Below are positions 32,501 to 43,815 of a stretch of 64,000 bases of DNA, in pieces. Numbering within the stretch: position 1 is the first letter of the stretch; each line of letters begins with the position of its first letter. A program made the translations under genes and the position numbers. The stretch comes from Echinometra lucunter. Lineage: Eukaryota; Echinodermata; Echinoidea; Camarodonta; Echinometridae. The notes beneath the pieces are model-generated. The model did not search any database. It was not told the origin of the DNA and worked only from the letters and a program-made list of their open reading frames with translations. The stretch spans positions 12,308,776-12,372,775 of the forward strand of contig CM057158.1 of the NCBI GenBank assembly GCA_029962745.1, in the 5' to 3' direction.

Positions 32501-32864
32501 TTTTTGTGTTGAGTTAATCAATTAGACAGACAAAATACACGCTTATATCTTGTCTCCAAAATGCCTCATTCAGGTAATAACGATTAATACTATGTCAACT
32601 TCCTTGAGTAGTAGTGGTATATATAGATGTAAATTTGACATTGTTTGATTAACATTAAAAAAAAATATCATACAATAACATTATTGAAAGAGATATTGCA
32701 CAATTTTAGAAAAAAAGAAGGGGGGGGGGGAGAGCATCATCAGCAACCGATGCGTAAGGATTGCCCAAATGGAATATGCACCTCTGCATGAAGGTTCTCC
32801 ATTTTCTTGATGTTGAATGAAGATATCTTATAACCATTTGTTTTTCAATTTGTGACAGATTCCT

Positions 32865-33012
32865 GGGCCCCGTTTCATAAAACTTGTTATGAATAACAAG
32901 TTGCAATAACTGTTATAAGCTACTGAAATCCTTACATCTAATTGGCTGAGAGCAAATTTGTCATAGAAATGTGGCAGTTGTTACTGATACCAAGTTTTAT
33001 GAAATGGAGCCC
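32865..33012 (+). mobile_element. MITE family B copy 3 (148 bp)
   Basis: GGGCCCCGTTTCATAAAACT through AAGTTTTATGAAATGGAGCCC; the interior is nearly identical to 5903-6051, in the same orientation. Confidence 0.9.
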
Positions 33013-34477
33013 TGCATGCTTTAAGAGCTGTCATTAAAAGTCATGAAAGTTTCATGACAGCAAACTTTTTGGACTTGACAGTGTCCCCATTCTTCCAGTG
33101 CCATGTGTGAACAGCTCTCATCATTTCTCACATCATACCATCTTCCAGTAACGCCCTGCTCTGCTCCCAGCCATCCATCCCCGAACCGGCTAGCCAGACT
33201 CGGTGTCGTCATCGTCGCGGCAACCGGGATTACCAACCTCATGTGAGAGGGATGCCTCGAGGGGCTCTCCTGCGACCCCAGCTGAATAGCGAACAAGGAA
33301 TACCATCAGAAAATACCCAGGAATGAAATTATCGGCATCTGGTTGGTATTAACATGTAGCTGGAGAAATACAATTTCAAGACAAAATTATTCATTTCTGG
33401 AGCTTTTCAGATATAGAGTTGTAATGATAGCCTTGCCTGGGTGAAATCCATTCCTTATGGTCAGATATCCCAGGGTAGGACCTTTGTTCTTCATTGTTGC
33501 TTGTGATTTCTCTGTTCTATTTGTTTGTACTAAAGGGAAATGAAACTTAAAAACATTGCCTGTATTCTTGCTTTTGCTGATACAATTATTCAAGTTATAG
33601 AGAGAATTTACTTGATGGATTGGTAAATCTTTGTTAATGGTTTGTTGTAGTAAACATTTTTTTTTTTTCTTAGAATGTGAAAAGAATATTGACAATTATT
33701 CATTTCATAATATTACTTTTTCATAGGTTTTCGATCATTTCAAATGCAGTAAATGTATTGTTTGTTTTCCAATAAGTAGACATTTGGGAGGCTGAAAAGA
33801 ACTAAAACCCCATGATCGAGCCTGGCAAGTGGTGGCAAAGCTCATGAAATATGACATTTTTGTGAAAAAGTTGGATAGACTTCTGTAAAAAGTGCTTGAT
33901 TGAAGTGAAGTTGACCAATATTACAGGATGATACTCTGGCTCGCCATTAGATTTGTGAGAAACAGGCTAGTCCAAAGTCTTGATTCACTTTCACGTTATT
34001 GGAGGGTCATGAAGAAAACATCCATTGTCGTCCCATCCCCTCTTTCTACTATGTGAAATACTTTCTAAAAATTCTCTAATGCCACGGAAAAACACTCCTT
34101 AACCAAAATAGGGCAGAAAGTGACATTGAAATTATTTGACAAAAACGAACATCTGGAAAGAGTTGACGTTGAAAGTACATGCCCACCTTCTCAAAAATCA
34201 TCAACAGTTTATCCCATCTTCTCTGCGGTTCACCTTGAATTCCAGCAGGGTAGGTCTTCTACCACAAGGCTCTGGTATGTCCTATATTTCTAGGACAATG
34301 CTCCTGTTATTATCTGGCTCATGATACCCTAGATATAGAAATAAAATATGATAGTTTGGCTTCTTCTCTGTCTCTGTCATGTTGATATGACAGTGGATAT
34401 CTTTCATTCATTTAGACACCTGTTGTCTTCAAGGGTTTGATAGCATCTGATGAAAACATATGAGAGAGGCAGTAGGA
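33013..34477. other. no firm feature
   Basis: A CpG-richer stretch at 33130-33280 carries a 91-codon minus-strand ORF (33021-33296) with mixed composition but no splice, start or homology support. The remainder is AT-rich and featureless. Confidence 0.3.
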
Positions 34478-34509
34478 TAAAGGTAGAGAGAGAGAGAGAG
34501 AAAGACCCA

Positions 34510-34950
34510 TGTTCAGACACAAACCAGTTTATACCAAAACTCGATAAAGAAACGACGTATAAATAATTATCGTATAGCTGACAGACCGTTCAGATGCATA
34601 TAATCTCGGCCTTCTGGAAAACCTGGTATAGATGTGCAGTTTCCCACTGCGCATGTTGTTATGGTCATGATGTCAGTGCCAGCCCCTGCCTGGTCTTCCT
34701 CTCCATGTGCGCTCACGTTAAGCCCCGCCCAGTTATACCGTTCTATGGTCGCCATATGTTCAGATGTACATGGAATGGTGATTCGTTATCGAGTTCTAGT
34801 TCGAAACGATGCTCTGACCATCGTTTTGTTATACGTCGTTTCATTATACATCGTTTCGTTAGTCATTGTTCAGACGTATAAATTCATCATATAGCTACAA
34901 CGCTTTGGTATAGCTATACCATTTTGGTATAAATTTTTTGCGTCTGAACA
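34510..34950 (+). mobile_element. MITE family F, copy 2
   Basis: TIR TGTTCAGACACAAA / TTTTTTGCGTCTGAACA, 441 bp, colinear with 24786-25195 in the same orientation. It differs by small indels, including an extra TTCAGATGTACATGGAATGG stretch near 34770. Confidence 0.9.
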
Positions 34951-34980
34951 CCCCGAGAGAGAGCGAGACAGGCAGACACA

Positions 34981-35160
34981 GTGGCGTATCCAGGCAGGGG
35001 TGCAAGAGGCATTCGCCCCCCTCTACTTTTTGAGAATCAGACATTGAACATACATGTTAATATAGCTATGTCAAAAGAAAATTGTCATCTGCGCCCCCTC
35101 TATTTCAAATTTGACATTTGCCCCCCCCCCCCTGTATTTACAAATCCTGGATCCGCGGCT
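34981..35160. mobile_element. short TIR element GTGGCGTATCCAGG
   Basis: GTGGCGTATCCAGG at the left matches the reverse complement of CCTGGATCCGCGGC at the right. The inside has paired CGCCCCCCTCTA and GCGCCCCCTCTA blocks and a C run. About 180 bp, non-coding. Confidence 0.65.
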
Positions 35161-35178
35161 GAGACAGACAGACAAAGA

Positions 35179-35229
<51 letters not shown>

Positions 35230-35439
35230 GGAATGAGATTAAAGTGAAGAAAATCAAGAGCTATCATATATGCACTGTGTGATTTCATTTTTCCAAGATT
35301 CTATTTCAGTAACTACCTAATTTTTTTGAGGAGAGAGAGAATTTTTTGTGTGGAGAGAAGCATGGAAGCTGAAGGAGTTCTTAGAGGCCTGTTTGCACAG
35401 TTGTCCCATGAAATGACACTTACACCTGTGTTTCAGGTG

Positions 35440-35515
35440 TATTAAAAAGTAACTTTGTTATGCTTTTTGCTCCATAGCAAAAAGTATTTTGTTACGCTTT
35501 TTGCTCCATAGCCTT
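35440..35515. repeat. ~37-bp tandem duplication
   Basis: TTTGTTATGCTTTTTGCTCC with ATAGC is repeated after AAAAAGTA as TTTGTTACGCTTTTTGCTCC with ATAGC. One base differs. Confidence 0.85.
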
Positions 35516-37053
35516 CAAACATTAATGATTGTGAAAATCACTTAATGCACTGTAGCTAATAAAGTTATGTGATATAGTGTAAAGAATTTCCTATCCTGTG
35601 GGGTGGGGATGGATGGAGGGAACAGATTTAGGGGAGGGGGAGAGTTTTTGAAAGATGTAATGATCTAGAAGTGTCTAGACAAATTCTTGCCAATGGTGTT
35701 ATTTTATAGGAAGACTGATGATGTGTATTCTCAGAGATGACCTCTGAATATTTGGGTGGCAAACCTACACACCTGCTTGCTCACTTCACTTACTAAACTT
35801 TCTTGGACATGAGAGGTATTAGTGATAGTCTGCAGTTGCAGACTCTGAAATGCTTACCTTGTCTGCTTAGAGTCAGAAGGATAGTCTGCAGACACAGATC
35901 CTGTTTTTACACTTACACCATAAATCCTTGAGTAGAGCCTAGCTTTGCCTGACACTGGCTACATCAAAAAAAGGAGCAGCTATAATTACAGGGACTCCAT
36001 ATAGTTCAGTTAGTCTCATAATTCAGACCTGTAATGCATGTTTTGACTGACCAGGTTTGTGCTTGCAAAAGTGTTGAAGATGCATTTACATGATATGACT
36101 TTAGTGCTTTTTTATTAATTACCAGCAGACAGTTTTATAGTGACCTTGAATTTACAATTTCTAGTTGCAGCACATGCAAAAGCAGGCAAGGAAAAAACAT
36201 ATTTTCATACTTTCTCCTGAAAATTATTCTTCCCCCCACTATTTAATCTGTAGGAATGGAGTAGGCCTAATTGTCATTTATGATGATAGTATTCTAAACA
36301 TGACAGAGGCAATTGTCCTGCAATTTTTTAACCTTTTTTTTTTCAAATAAAAAAGTCATCTAGGCTCATTGGATTGCACCTTCACCTATTGAGATGCAAG
36401 GTTCAAAGTAGCACAGAATTTTGTGTAGCTTTCAGTTTCTTTGTACAAGTCATCATGTTGATTTGATGGACCCCAAGGTAATAGAAGAATTTTATAGCCA
36501 AATCATACATCGCTAAGTATTTGAATTACAAGACCAAGATACATGCTTCTCCTGGAAGTTATCTTTGCATAATTCTGTTGTGGAAACTTTCTGAACAAAT
36601 GTACATATTCATATGAATTCTGTGTTAGTACACTGGAATGATTTTGAGAGCCAAAAAGACATTTGTTCTTGATGAATGGCTACCTGAAAGCCTTCTAGCT
36701 CTCAGCTCCTGATATTGATTAAATAAACGAAGAAAGAATTAAGTAGGGCACATATTAATCAAGAGAGGAAAGATGGATTAGATATAGAGAATGGACTGCT
36801 AATTTTGGGGTGGCATATCCACCTGTTGTTTAACATCATATCATCCAGAGGCTAGGAGAGTGGATTCCCTAACAATGGCAACACTTATGGAGGTTGCCAA
36901 GTATCCTGACCCTAATAGCACTAGCAGCAGGCTTGAGTGAGGAAAGAGTTTGTGATTTTCATATTTCTTCGCTCGATTTTTGTTCTTTTGTGATCCCTCT
37001 CAGAGCATTTAGGCATATATTCATTCTTTATCATGGACCTACCCTAGATCATA
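35516..37053. other. no feature seen
   Basis: AT-rich DNA. A small hairpin of TAGTCTGCAG copies at 35827-35900 includes a donor-like TTACCTTG on the minus strand but no credible exon. Confidence 0.35.
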
Positions 37054-37126
37054 CTGTCTGTTCGGAGCAAGAAGGGCATTAACTCATATCATTTTATACA
37101 GACTTAACACCCTTTTAGCTCCAATG
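37054..37126. repeat. stem-loop family D copy
   Basis: TGTCTGTTCGGAGCAAGAAG then GGCATTAACT pairs with the segment AGACTTAACACCCTTTTAGC then TCC across a ~20-nt AT-rich loop. Confidence 0.75.
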
Positions 37127-37143
37127 ATATGCAATCTTTAATT

Positions 37144-37207
37144 AAAATTTGATGATGCATGTTTCAAAACTTTTTAAAATTTGATGATGCATGTTTCAAA
37201 ACTTTTT
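37144..37207. repeat. perfect 32-bp tandem duplication
   Basis: AAAATTTGATGATGCATGTT followed by TCAAAACTTTTT is present twice with no mismatch, so the event is recent. Confidence 0.95.
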
Positions 37208-39397
37208 CAAAGTTTAGTGATAGGGCTTTAATACAAGCCTGTGATTTCTCCAGAATGTGTATGTTGATCATACTCTGCAGATGTTCACGTTTATGATGTT
37301 AAAATTTATGTAAAGATATTATTTGGTATTATTTGATGTGTTAGACACAGAGACATGCCGGATTACAAGAACTTGACAAGTTATGAAACTCTTGAAACTG
37401 GTTTGTTGATATTCTGGCCTCATAAAGATGACACCAATTTGTGATTTTATCTCCTGACTCAAGGGATGATGATGTCCATATGGACGGATGGGGGGGGGGC
37501 ATAGTTTTATCATATCAGACATGTGGTATGGGACCACCCCCATTCCAAGGCCTGATAAGAGTATTCCATCAACATCATTAATGTCAGATTACAAACAATG
37601 GTAAGAAAAGAGAAGAGATACAGATGGCAATGTTTACTGAAGTCTCTGAATTCCTTGATCAAATATGAAAACAAATCTTCCTATATCATCATTTTTTTAC
37701 TCTCCTACTCTTTTTCACTTTCTCACTTATCTTTCCTTAAATCCTGGTTGTAAATCAGTTATTTTTGTGTACTAGATCTCGCAAGATTCTTTTGTGTTCA
37801 AGTCTGTGAAAAGAAAATATTCACTTTTCATCAGATGTGTGAATTATACTTGCATATCAGTCACTCCTTTTTTTGACTATTTGGATGCAAGTCCTTAGAT
37901 TATTATTAGGGATACTACCGGCCAACAGATCTAAAATATGGGAAACCTTGATTTTTTTTTTCTATGTTGATACGGGATATGAATTGGTGTACAAAGGTTA
38001 CTAATATCTACCACCATAGTGCTTTGATATGGGGTCACACCAGCCCTTCCAAATCTGCCAGATGCTTGGCCATATTTCAGCAGAACTGCAGAAGGCAATG
38101 TTATTGTTTATTTCCAAACACATGCCAGACTGGTGTCACGATGACAGTTTGTCAAGCGCCGCCTGCCTTCTTAGAACTTGACCACCCTGATGAGACGGGA
38201 TGAAGAAAGAGGAGGCGGTGAAGATATCAGCTGAACAATCTACCAAGTGTTTACACCCTGGTTTCGGTGTTTAGGGTCAAACGCTGGCCTCGCTGGGTGC
38301 TTTTGAGAAAACACAGGTGGTAGCGAGATGATGGATGGGGTTTGTCTTCCGCTTTTGCCATCACAAATTTGATAGTGATGGGAGTTGGTGGGAAGAAATA
38401 TGAAGAAGGACAGATGGGTAGTGAGAAAAGAGGACAGGAAAATAGAAGGATGGAGAAGGTGATGGTAACAAATGGGAGTTTGTAGGAAGAAAGATAAAGG
38501 AATGAAGGTAGGGAGTGCAACATGAGATGGAGCTTGAAAAAAAGATAGGATGGAAAATAAAATGATGACTAATGCTATGGGATTTTGTAAGAAGAATATG
38601 AAGGAAGGTAAGTAGGGAGTGAGAAATGAGATAGAATTTGAAAAGAAGGAAGAAGTATAGAAATGAAATAATGGTCACTACGTCTAATGGGAGTTTGTAC
38701 TTTGTAGATAGAAAGATGAAAGAAGGTAGGTAGAGAGTGTGAAAAGAGTTGGAATTGGAAGAGAATGAAGTAGGATGAAGAAAGTGATCTTGTGGAGAAG
38801 AGGGGTAATCTTAGGGAAAAAGAGGAGGAAGGACTAAAGGTTTGGGAAATAGATCATATAGATTCTATCATCTCCATGATGGATCTTGGGAGAAATGAAT
38901 GTTTTGAGAGCAAAAAACGATGAGGATATACAAAATTATAATGTGAATGTGTTGGTTTATCTCCAGTTCCAGTATTTAAAAGGAAGAGATTTTGTGCAAA
39001 TAGAAAAATTAATGGCAACTTGAAGAGAAGAAATTTTTGTGAATCATTAAGAAAATTTTTGTATCAGTAATTTTGAAAATCTTGTATGTAATATGGAAGA
39101 AAATCTTGTAGGTCTGTATGTTGTAAAATAGCAATCTCTTGTCCAATACCTTTCCATGCAGAAAGTCTTCCAGGTGTCTCAATCAGCTCAGTCTTCCCAT
39201 GACACCCTTCTCCTGGAGCCAACATCCCGTTAAAGTTCCTGTACTTTCTCCCTCCTGCCCACTTTCTTGTTTCAAGGGTTACCAGGACATTCACCCTCCC
39301 TATCATTTGCTTTGTGTCCCCAAGTGTCCTCTGTGGCTGTTGAACCTTAGGCTGTGTCTGGCATACCAGACATGATTTACACTGGACTTCAGTACAT
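37208..39397. other. no gene; purine-rich stretch 38300-38850
   Basis: 38300-38850 is rich in GGAAGAAAG, GGTAGGGAGTG and AATGGGAGTTTGTA segments that recur roughly every 100-110 bp (about 38473, 38576 and 38685), a decayed tandem array. Flanks are featureless. Confidence 0.4.
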
Positions 39398-39427
39398 TCT
39401 CCTCCTCCTCCTCCTCCTCCTCCTCCT
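39398..39427. repeat. (CTC)n microsatellite
   Basis: About nine CTC/CCT units directly before the foldback element. Confidence 0.95.
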
Positions 39428-39454
39428 TGTGATCTGGTATCCTGGCTTCAATAA

Positions 39455-39793
39455 GGTGGCCCTGAAGTACGCTCGACAACAGGTCATGTGCGACGTGAAT
39501 TTCTCATCCCAGGTCATGACCCGCATCGCGGGTCATGAACTTCGCATTCTAGGTCATGAATTTCGTGCCAAGGGTCGTGAATTTCACGACTGGGATGCAA
39601 AGTTCGCACCACGGGTTCTAAATTTCACATCGCAGGTCGTGAATTTCGCATCCGAGGTCATGAATTTCGCATTGCGGGTCGTGAAATTCATGACCTGGGG
39701 TGCGAAGTTCACGACCCGCGATGCGAAATTCAGGACCTGGGATGCGAAATTCCGTCGCACATGACCTGTTGTTGAGCGTACTTCAGGGCCACC
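39455..39793. mobile_element. foldback element made of 21-bp repeats
   Basis: The outer arms match as inverted repeats for about 60 bp: GGTGGCCCTGAAGTACGCTC then RACAACAGGTCATGTGCGACG, present at the left and, reverse-complemented, at the right end. Between them are about 14 units of a 21-bp repeat close to AGGTCATGAATTTCGCATCS, in one orientation in the left half and the opposite in the right half. The repeat is CpG-rich against an AT-rich background. Seven-residue periodic frames are open on both strands as a result. No transposase. Confidence 0.85.
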
Positions 39794-40671
39794 ATACTTC
39801 AATGAATGTCTCCCAAAACAGACATCTCTTTGTCCTTCTATTAGACGATTCCAGATAATTGGTCAAGTAGGAAGACAAAATGATAAATGATACTATAGCA
39901 TGCCACATGATGATTTTAGGAGTTCATATTTGGATTATGTTTTCATCATTTTCATATGGCAATGACATTGATGTGCACACTAAGATGCACATTACATCAA
40001 AAGGCTTTGTTTATGTAGGATATGTCATCAAAGAAGCAAATGGCTGCCTCCATAACTGCTGTTCTTTCATTTTAATCAGTTCCTAGATTATTTTTTAATT
40101 TTATGTTCATATTGCTAACCTGTTTTATTTTATGAAGAAAAATATGTTTTGTGACTCGTGCATTAGTAATATGCACTGTACTCAGTTAAATTATAATGAA
40201 AGGAATAAAGAACCTTTTTGTAATCCTATCTTGACTTTATGTTCGTGCAGTGCATATTAATTGCACTTGCAAACATGAATTATTCGTATACTCAATCTAG
40301 ACGATAATTGACTGCATTTCCTTGTAATTTTATTTACATAACACACTCCCCAACATTACTCACAACATAGTAAAACTATTAAAAGAATCATGTATTTTTC
40401 CCATTCGAACTGTCTGCATGCTAACCTGGTAAAACAGATGGTTTAATAATCAGCTTTGTTTCATTTGGGCCTCTATTTCCGTATTGGTTTCAATGTTATT
40501 GAATACAATCACAAATGTTTTTGACATAGTCAACAGAATTTTCTGTTGTATTTTGGATACAGTTTTTAATTGCCAAACTATTTTGAGTCATGGGAAATGT
40601 TACTGAATGTTACAAATGCAAACAGCATTTGAAAAAAAAAAACAAGAGGCCTCTGACTGCTGAAAATCATC
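39794..40671. other. no feature seen
   Basis: AT-rich unique-looking DNA. Confidence 0.4.
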
Positions 40672-40982
40672 TTAAATTCGGTCTCTAGTTTTGGTAGCAA
40701 AAGGAAAATTGGCATTAAACTGATCAAGTATAGTCTCATATTGTCCTTCTTGCATGAGAAGATATATGTGTAAAATTGTGGGACATTCCTTCCATGAATT
40801 CCAATGAATTTTAGTGTAAATGTTTGAGTGAAATGAAATTTAACGGTCACACTCAGCGGTAGGCTCTAACACCTCCATTCCGACGAGCTCAGCGAAAAGA
40901 CACAACGATTCACTGTGTACGTGCAGGCAAATAGGATTCCCAATGGTTTTATGTGTGTGTGTGGGCACTGTGCGATACTGCG

Positions 40983-41013
<31 letters not shown>

Positions 41014-41190
41014 CCGAAAACTTAAGTTCTAACATTTTGATTGTAAAATACACCCAAACAAATAAGTTTTTATTCAGTATCCTATACATCATAAAGGTTT
41101 TATGATACAGTCTCTCATCTCATTTGGCAATGAATTGAAATAGTGAAAGATACTTTTCTGAGATTTACCAAAACTAGAGACCAGCTTTAA
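40672..41190 (+). mobile_element. ~500-bp TIR family C, copy 2
   Basis: The left end TTAAATTCGGTCTCTAGTTT then TGGTA is matched by TACCAAAACTAGAGACC-AGCTTTAA at the right. Interior landmarks TATAGTCTCATATTGTCCTT, TGAATTTTAGTGTAAATGT, GCAGGCA and GGCACTGTGCGAT belong to family C up to about 40985. The part after a T/G run (40985-41012) differs from the other copies. The terminal CTCTAG replaces the TGTACA of copies 1, 3 and 5 at both ends. Confidence 0.7.
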
Positions 41191-41414
41191 CCACATAGAT
41201 GTTATCTTGAGGAGGGGAGAAATGTAAAGAAATTCTGTACCTCTCTTATCCTGTATTCTCTCACTGTTTAGACTGCATACAGTGTTCATGTATTTATAAG
41301 AGTTATTGTTAAAAATAATAATGAAAACCTTAAGTTCTTAGAAGATATGTAGAAAGCTGAAAATGACGCAATGCACCTGCCTAGCAGGTCTTTATCTTCC
41401 TACAGAGTCATTAA

Positions 41415-41899
41415 CTCTTACAGTGCCGATGGCAAGTATATGTGCCCAAGAGATTTTACATTTTTAATCAACCATTACTCCACTTAGAATAATGGATATG
41501 GTCATAGAAATATGTCAAAGTTTAGTGGATATATATATATATATAGCATTTAAATATCTATCAGTCACTATATGCTGCCATAGGACATTTTTTAGATAAC
41601 TGCAGGTTTTGGAAAGGATCATTCTTATTTTAGCATAAAACAGTAGCAAACAAATGAGAAATGAAAATGAAAGGTCAAGAGGGAAGCTCATTTCTATTTC
41701 CAAACAATTTTCATGCAAGACATTGAATTCATGGAAAGATTTGGTATCTTTTAAAAGGGTAATAAATTTTCTACAACTTTTGTGTACAACTTATCTGTAT
41801 AGAAATTACTGTTGAATATTTGCGTGCATTTGAAAAGGAAGCATTGTTCATGATTTGGTGGAATTTGGGAACAAGCAAAACCCCTTGGCACTGTAAGAG
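41415..41899. mobile_element. TTAA-flanked element, TIR CTCTTACAGTGCC
   Basis: Perfect 13-bp TIRs CTCTTACAGTGCC / GGCACTGTAAGAG flanked on both sides by TTAA (41411-41414 and 41900-41903). 485 bp, no transposase. TTAA targeting indicates piggyBac- or Kolobok-type mobilisation. The end resembles that of 11908-12167. Confidence 0.8.
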
Positions 41900-41949
41900 T
41901 TAAAGTGTTCCAGTCACCTGGAAAAAAAACCAAAAAACTGTACAGCTAG

Positions 41950-42180
41950 TATGTATGAAATAACCCTGCAAATACGTGTACCATGTGTACTGACTGGGAA
42001 TTCTAGGAGTTTGAGAAAAATAAAGGAAAACTTTAGACCACAACATGCAAAGTTGAATGGCTGTTCTATTCCGTAAATGCCCAAATTCATTGGCTCGCAT
42101 ACGCATATACATTGATGGTTTGCGCACTAGTCAGTGTTATTCTAATTGAGAATATATTTGAACTTGCAATATCTTTTTAT
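41950..42180 (+). repeat. diverged direct repeat, copy 1 of 2
   Basis: TATGAAATAACCCTGCAAAT..TTGAGAAAAATAAAGGAAAA..TGGCTGTTCTATTCCGTAA..TGAGAATATATTTGAACTTGCA is recognisable again at 43205-43440 in the same order. Confidence 0.7.
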
Positions 42181-43204
42181 AAAAGTGATATTTGAAGCTT
42201 ATGATTTTTTATGTAGTATACTGACATAGAAGCCTTAACACGTAGGGGATAATGAATCTTTCGGTGATCTGTACTTTTTAAAATTCCTTGATATATCCAT
42301 ATCTCCCAATTTTATCTTGTGCTATTTCACATGAATCCACTCTCTCCGGAAGTAGGAACATTGAATGCTGAATGTCGATACACCTATGGTCTTTTTGAGA
42401 CAAAAAGGATATTTGGAATAAAATTCAATTCCCTGCTCATTCTGTCTCATCTTAAAATGAAATCTGCAGCTTTTCTGTGGAAAAGGTTGAACAGAAAATG
42501 ATGTATTTGGCAAAAGAGTGCTTACGCAAGCAAGCTCTTAGTCCCAAAGATGTGTTTTCCTGACAAATAAAAGGTGCGTGGTATTGTGTTTTTCCAGCCA
42601 AGTAGGGGTGAGCACAGCTGGTGAAAAGGTTGGGGTATCATGGCAATGTCATAGCCAGGTGTGGAGAATCAGTCCTGGTGCACGCAAACATTATGTTCTG
42701 GTTACTTTACCAGATGTATACAGGCCCACCACACGGCACATGGATGCTGCACTTTTACTCCCGATGAATCGTCAGGCAGACTTGTCTAGCAGATGTATAA
42801 ATAGATAAGATGCAGGAAGAATGGAGGGATGTATAAAGAGTGCAGAAGATTTTAAAAATATTTTCATCTAGTAGAAAAAGAAGAATCCCAAATTCTTGCC
42901 AGAGTGCTGTTAACCCACAAATTTTTGTACATAAAACCTTTTTCCGTGGCAAAATAATGGCTATTTTCTCTGCAAGAATCTTTCTCATGCAAAAATTCAT
43001 TATGTTATAATTCAATAATTTTGCATACAGCATAGCAACACAGCTTGTGCTTGTCTGCACACTTGTGAAATTGTATAAAAAAGTTTCTCGCCTGCCAAAG
43101 TTCTTGTTTCATGTCAGATGGTGTATGGGATCATGGTACTTGGTGTTTGGAGATCTTGCATTGCTTTTTTGAATCATGCAGTCACCAATAAACATAATTT
43201 GTTT
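42181..43204. other. no feature seen
   Basis: AT-rich sequence between the two direct repeat copies. Possibly part of the same duplicated block, but similarity was not traced. Confidence 0.35.
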
Positions 43205-43440
43205 ACACCTTTTATGTGTAAAATAACCCCTCAATAACTTTACCCACCATTCTAGCAATTGGAGTTTAATGAGTTTGAGGAAAATGAAGGATAACATACG
43301 ACCACACAATTAGTGTGTTTACTGAATCATGGCTGTTTGATTCCGTAATGACCCTGTGTGCACATACGTTGACTATAGTTTCCTAACTAATTGCTTTCAT
43401 GTTAATTGAGAGTATTATTTGAACTTGCACACCCATGTAG
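43205..43440 (+). repeat. diverged direct repeat, copy 2 of 2
   Basis: Matches 41950-42180 (GTAAAATAACCCCTCAATAA, GAGTTTGAGGAAAATGAAGG, TGGCTGTTTGATTCCGTAAT, GAGAGTATTATTTGAACTTG). Spacing is about 1.26 kb. Confidence 0.7.
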
Positions 43441-43543
43441 CCGGGGGTGGGGGAGGGGGGCCCAACTGGTTTTGGTTGTGTGTTAGGCCACTGTGCGTGG
43501 TGGTGTAGGGCCAATGCCTGCTAATATACAAATAATGAATGTT

Positions 43544-43815
43544 TTATATGACACCTAAAAATAGATCAAATCGCAATAAATCAATAGCGCTATACGCTAG
43601 AGCGCTGTTTGTGGTGCACACTGCGAATGCAAGCGTTTTATGTACGTAGTGTGCCAGGCTCTCGGCGTTCGTGCAGTGGAGCAAATCGTATGGATCCAAG
43701 ATTGCACGGTAAATGGAGCCACAATTGCACGAATGATGACGTCATAGTGCAGTGGGACAAATGATCAATATCAAACAACCAATCAAATGGCAGGGATCTA
43801 TTTAGGTGTTATATA
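43544..43815. mobile_element. MITE, TIR TATATGACACCTAAA
   Basis: TTATATGACACCTAAAAATA then GATC matches the reverse complement of GATCTATTTAGGTGTTATAT. The 272-bp interior has GCGCTATACGCTAGAGCGC, an internal palindrome, and two GATTGCACG/AATTGCACG motifs. No coding capacity. Confidence 0.8.

Larger units (their letters stand above)
34478..35226. repeat. GA microsatellite split by two element insertions
   Basis: GA-rich blocks at 34478-34504, 34954-34980 and 35161-35226 are separated by a family F MITE (34510-34950) and a GTGGCGTATCCAGG element (34981-35160). The flanks of the second insertion both carry GACAGRCAGACA. The simplest reading is one original GA/GACA tract hit twice. Confidence 0.75.

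Noticed and set aside
33021..33296. 91-residue minus-strand ORF in a CpG-richer patch
   Set aside because: No splice or start support, and it runs up to a MITE. Composition alone is not enough.
39354..39764. 136-residue protein with seven-residue repeats, possible coiled coil
   Set aside because: The period follows from the 21-bp DNA repeat, and the opposite strand is equally open. The hydrophobic Leu run comes from a CTC microsatellite.
41089..41289. Minus-strand ORF with a SLPNEMRD motif as a second LINE fragment
   Set aside because: Only a short LINE-like ending is visible, and the stretch overlaps the right end of a TIR element.
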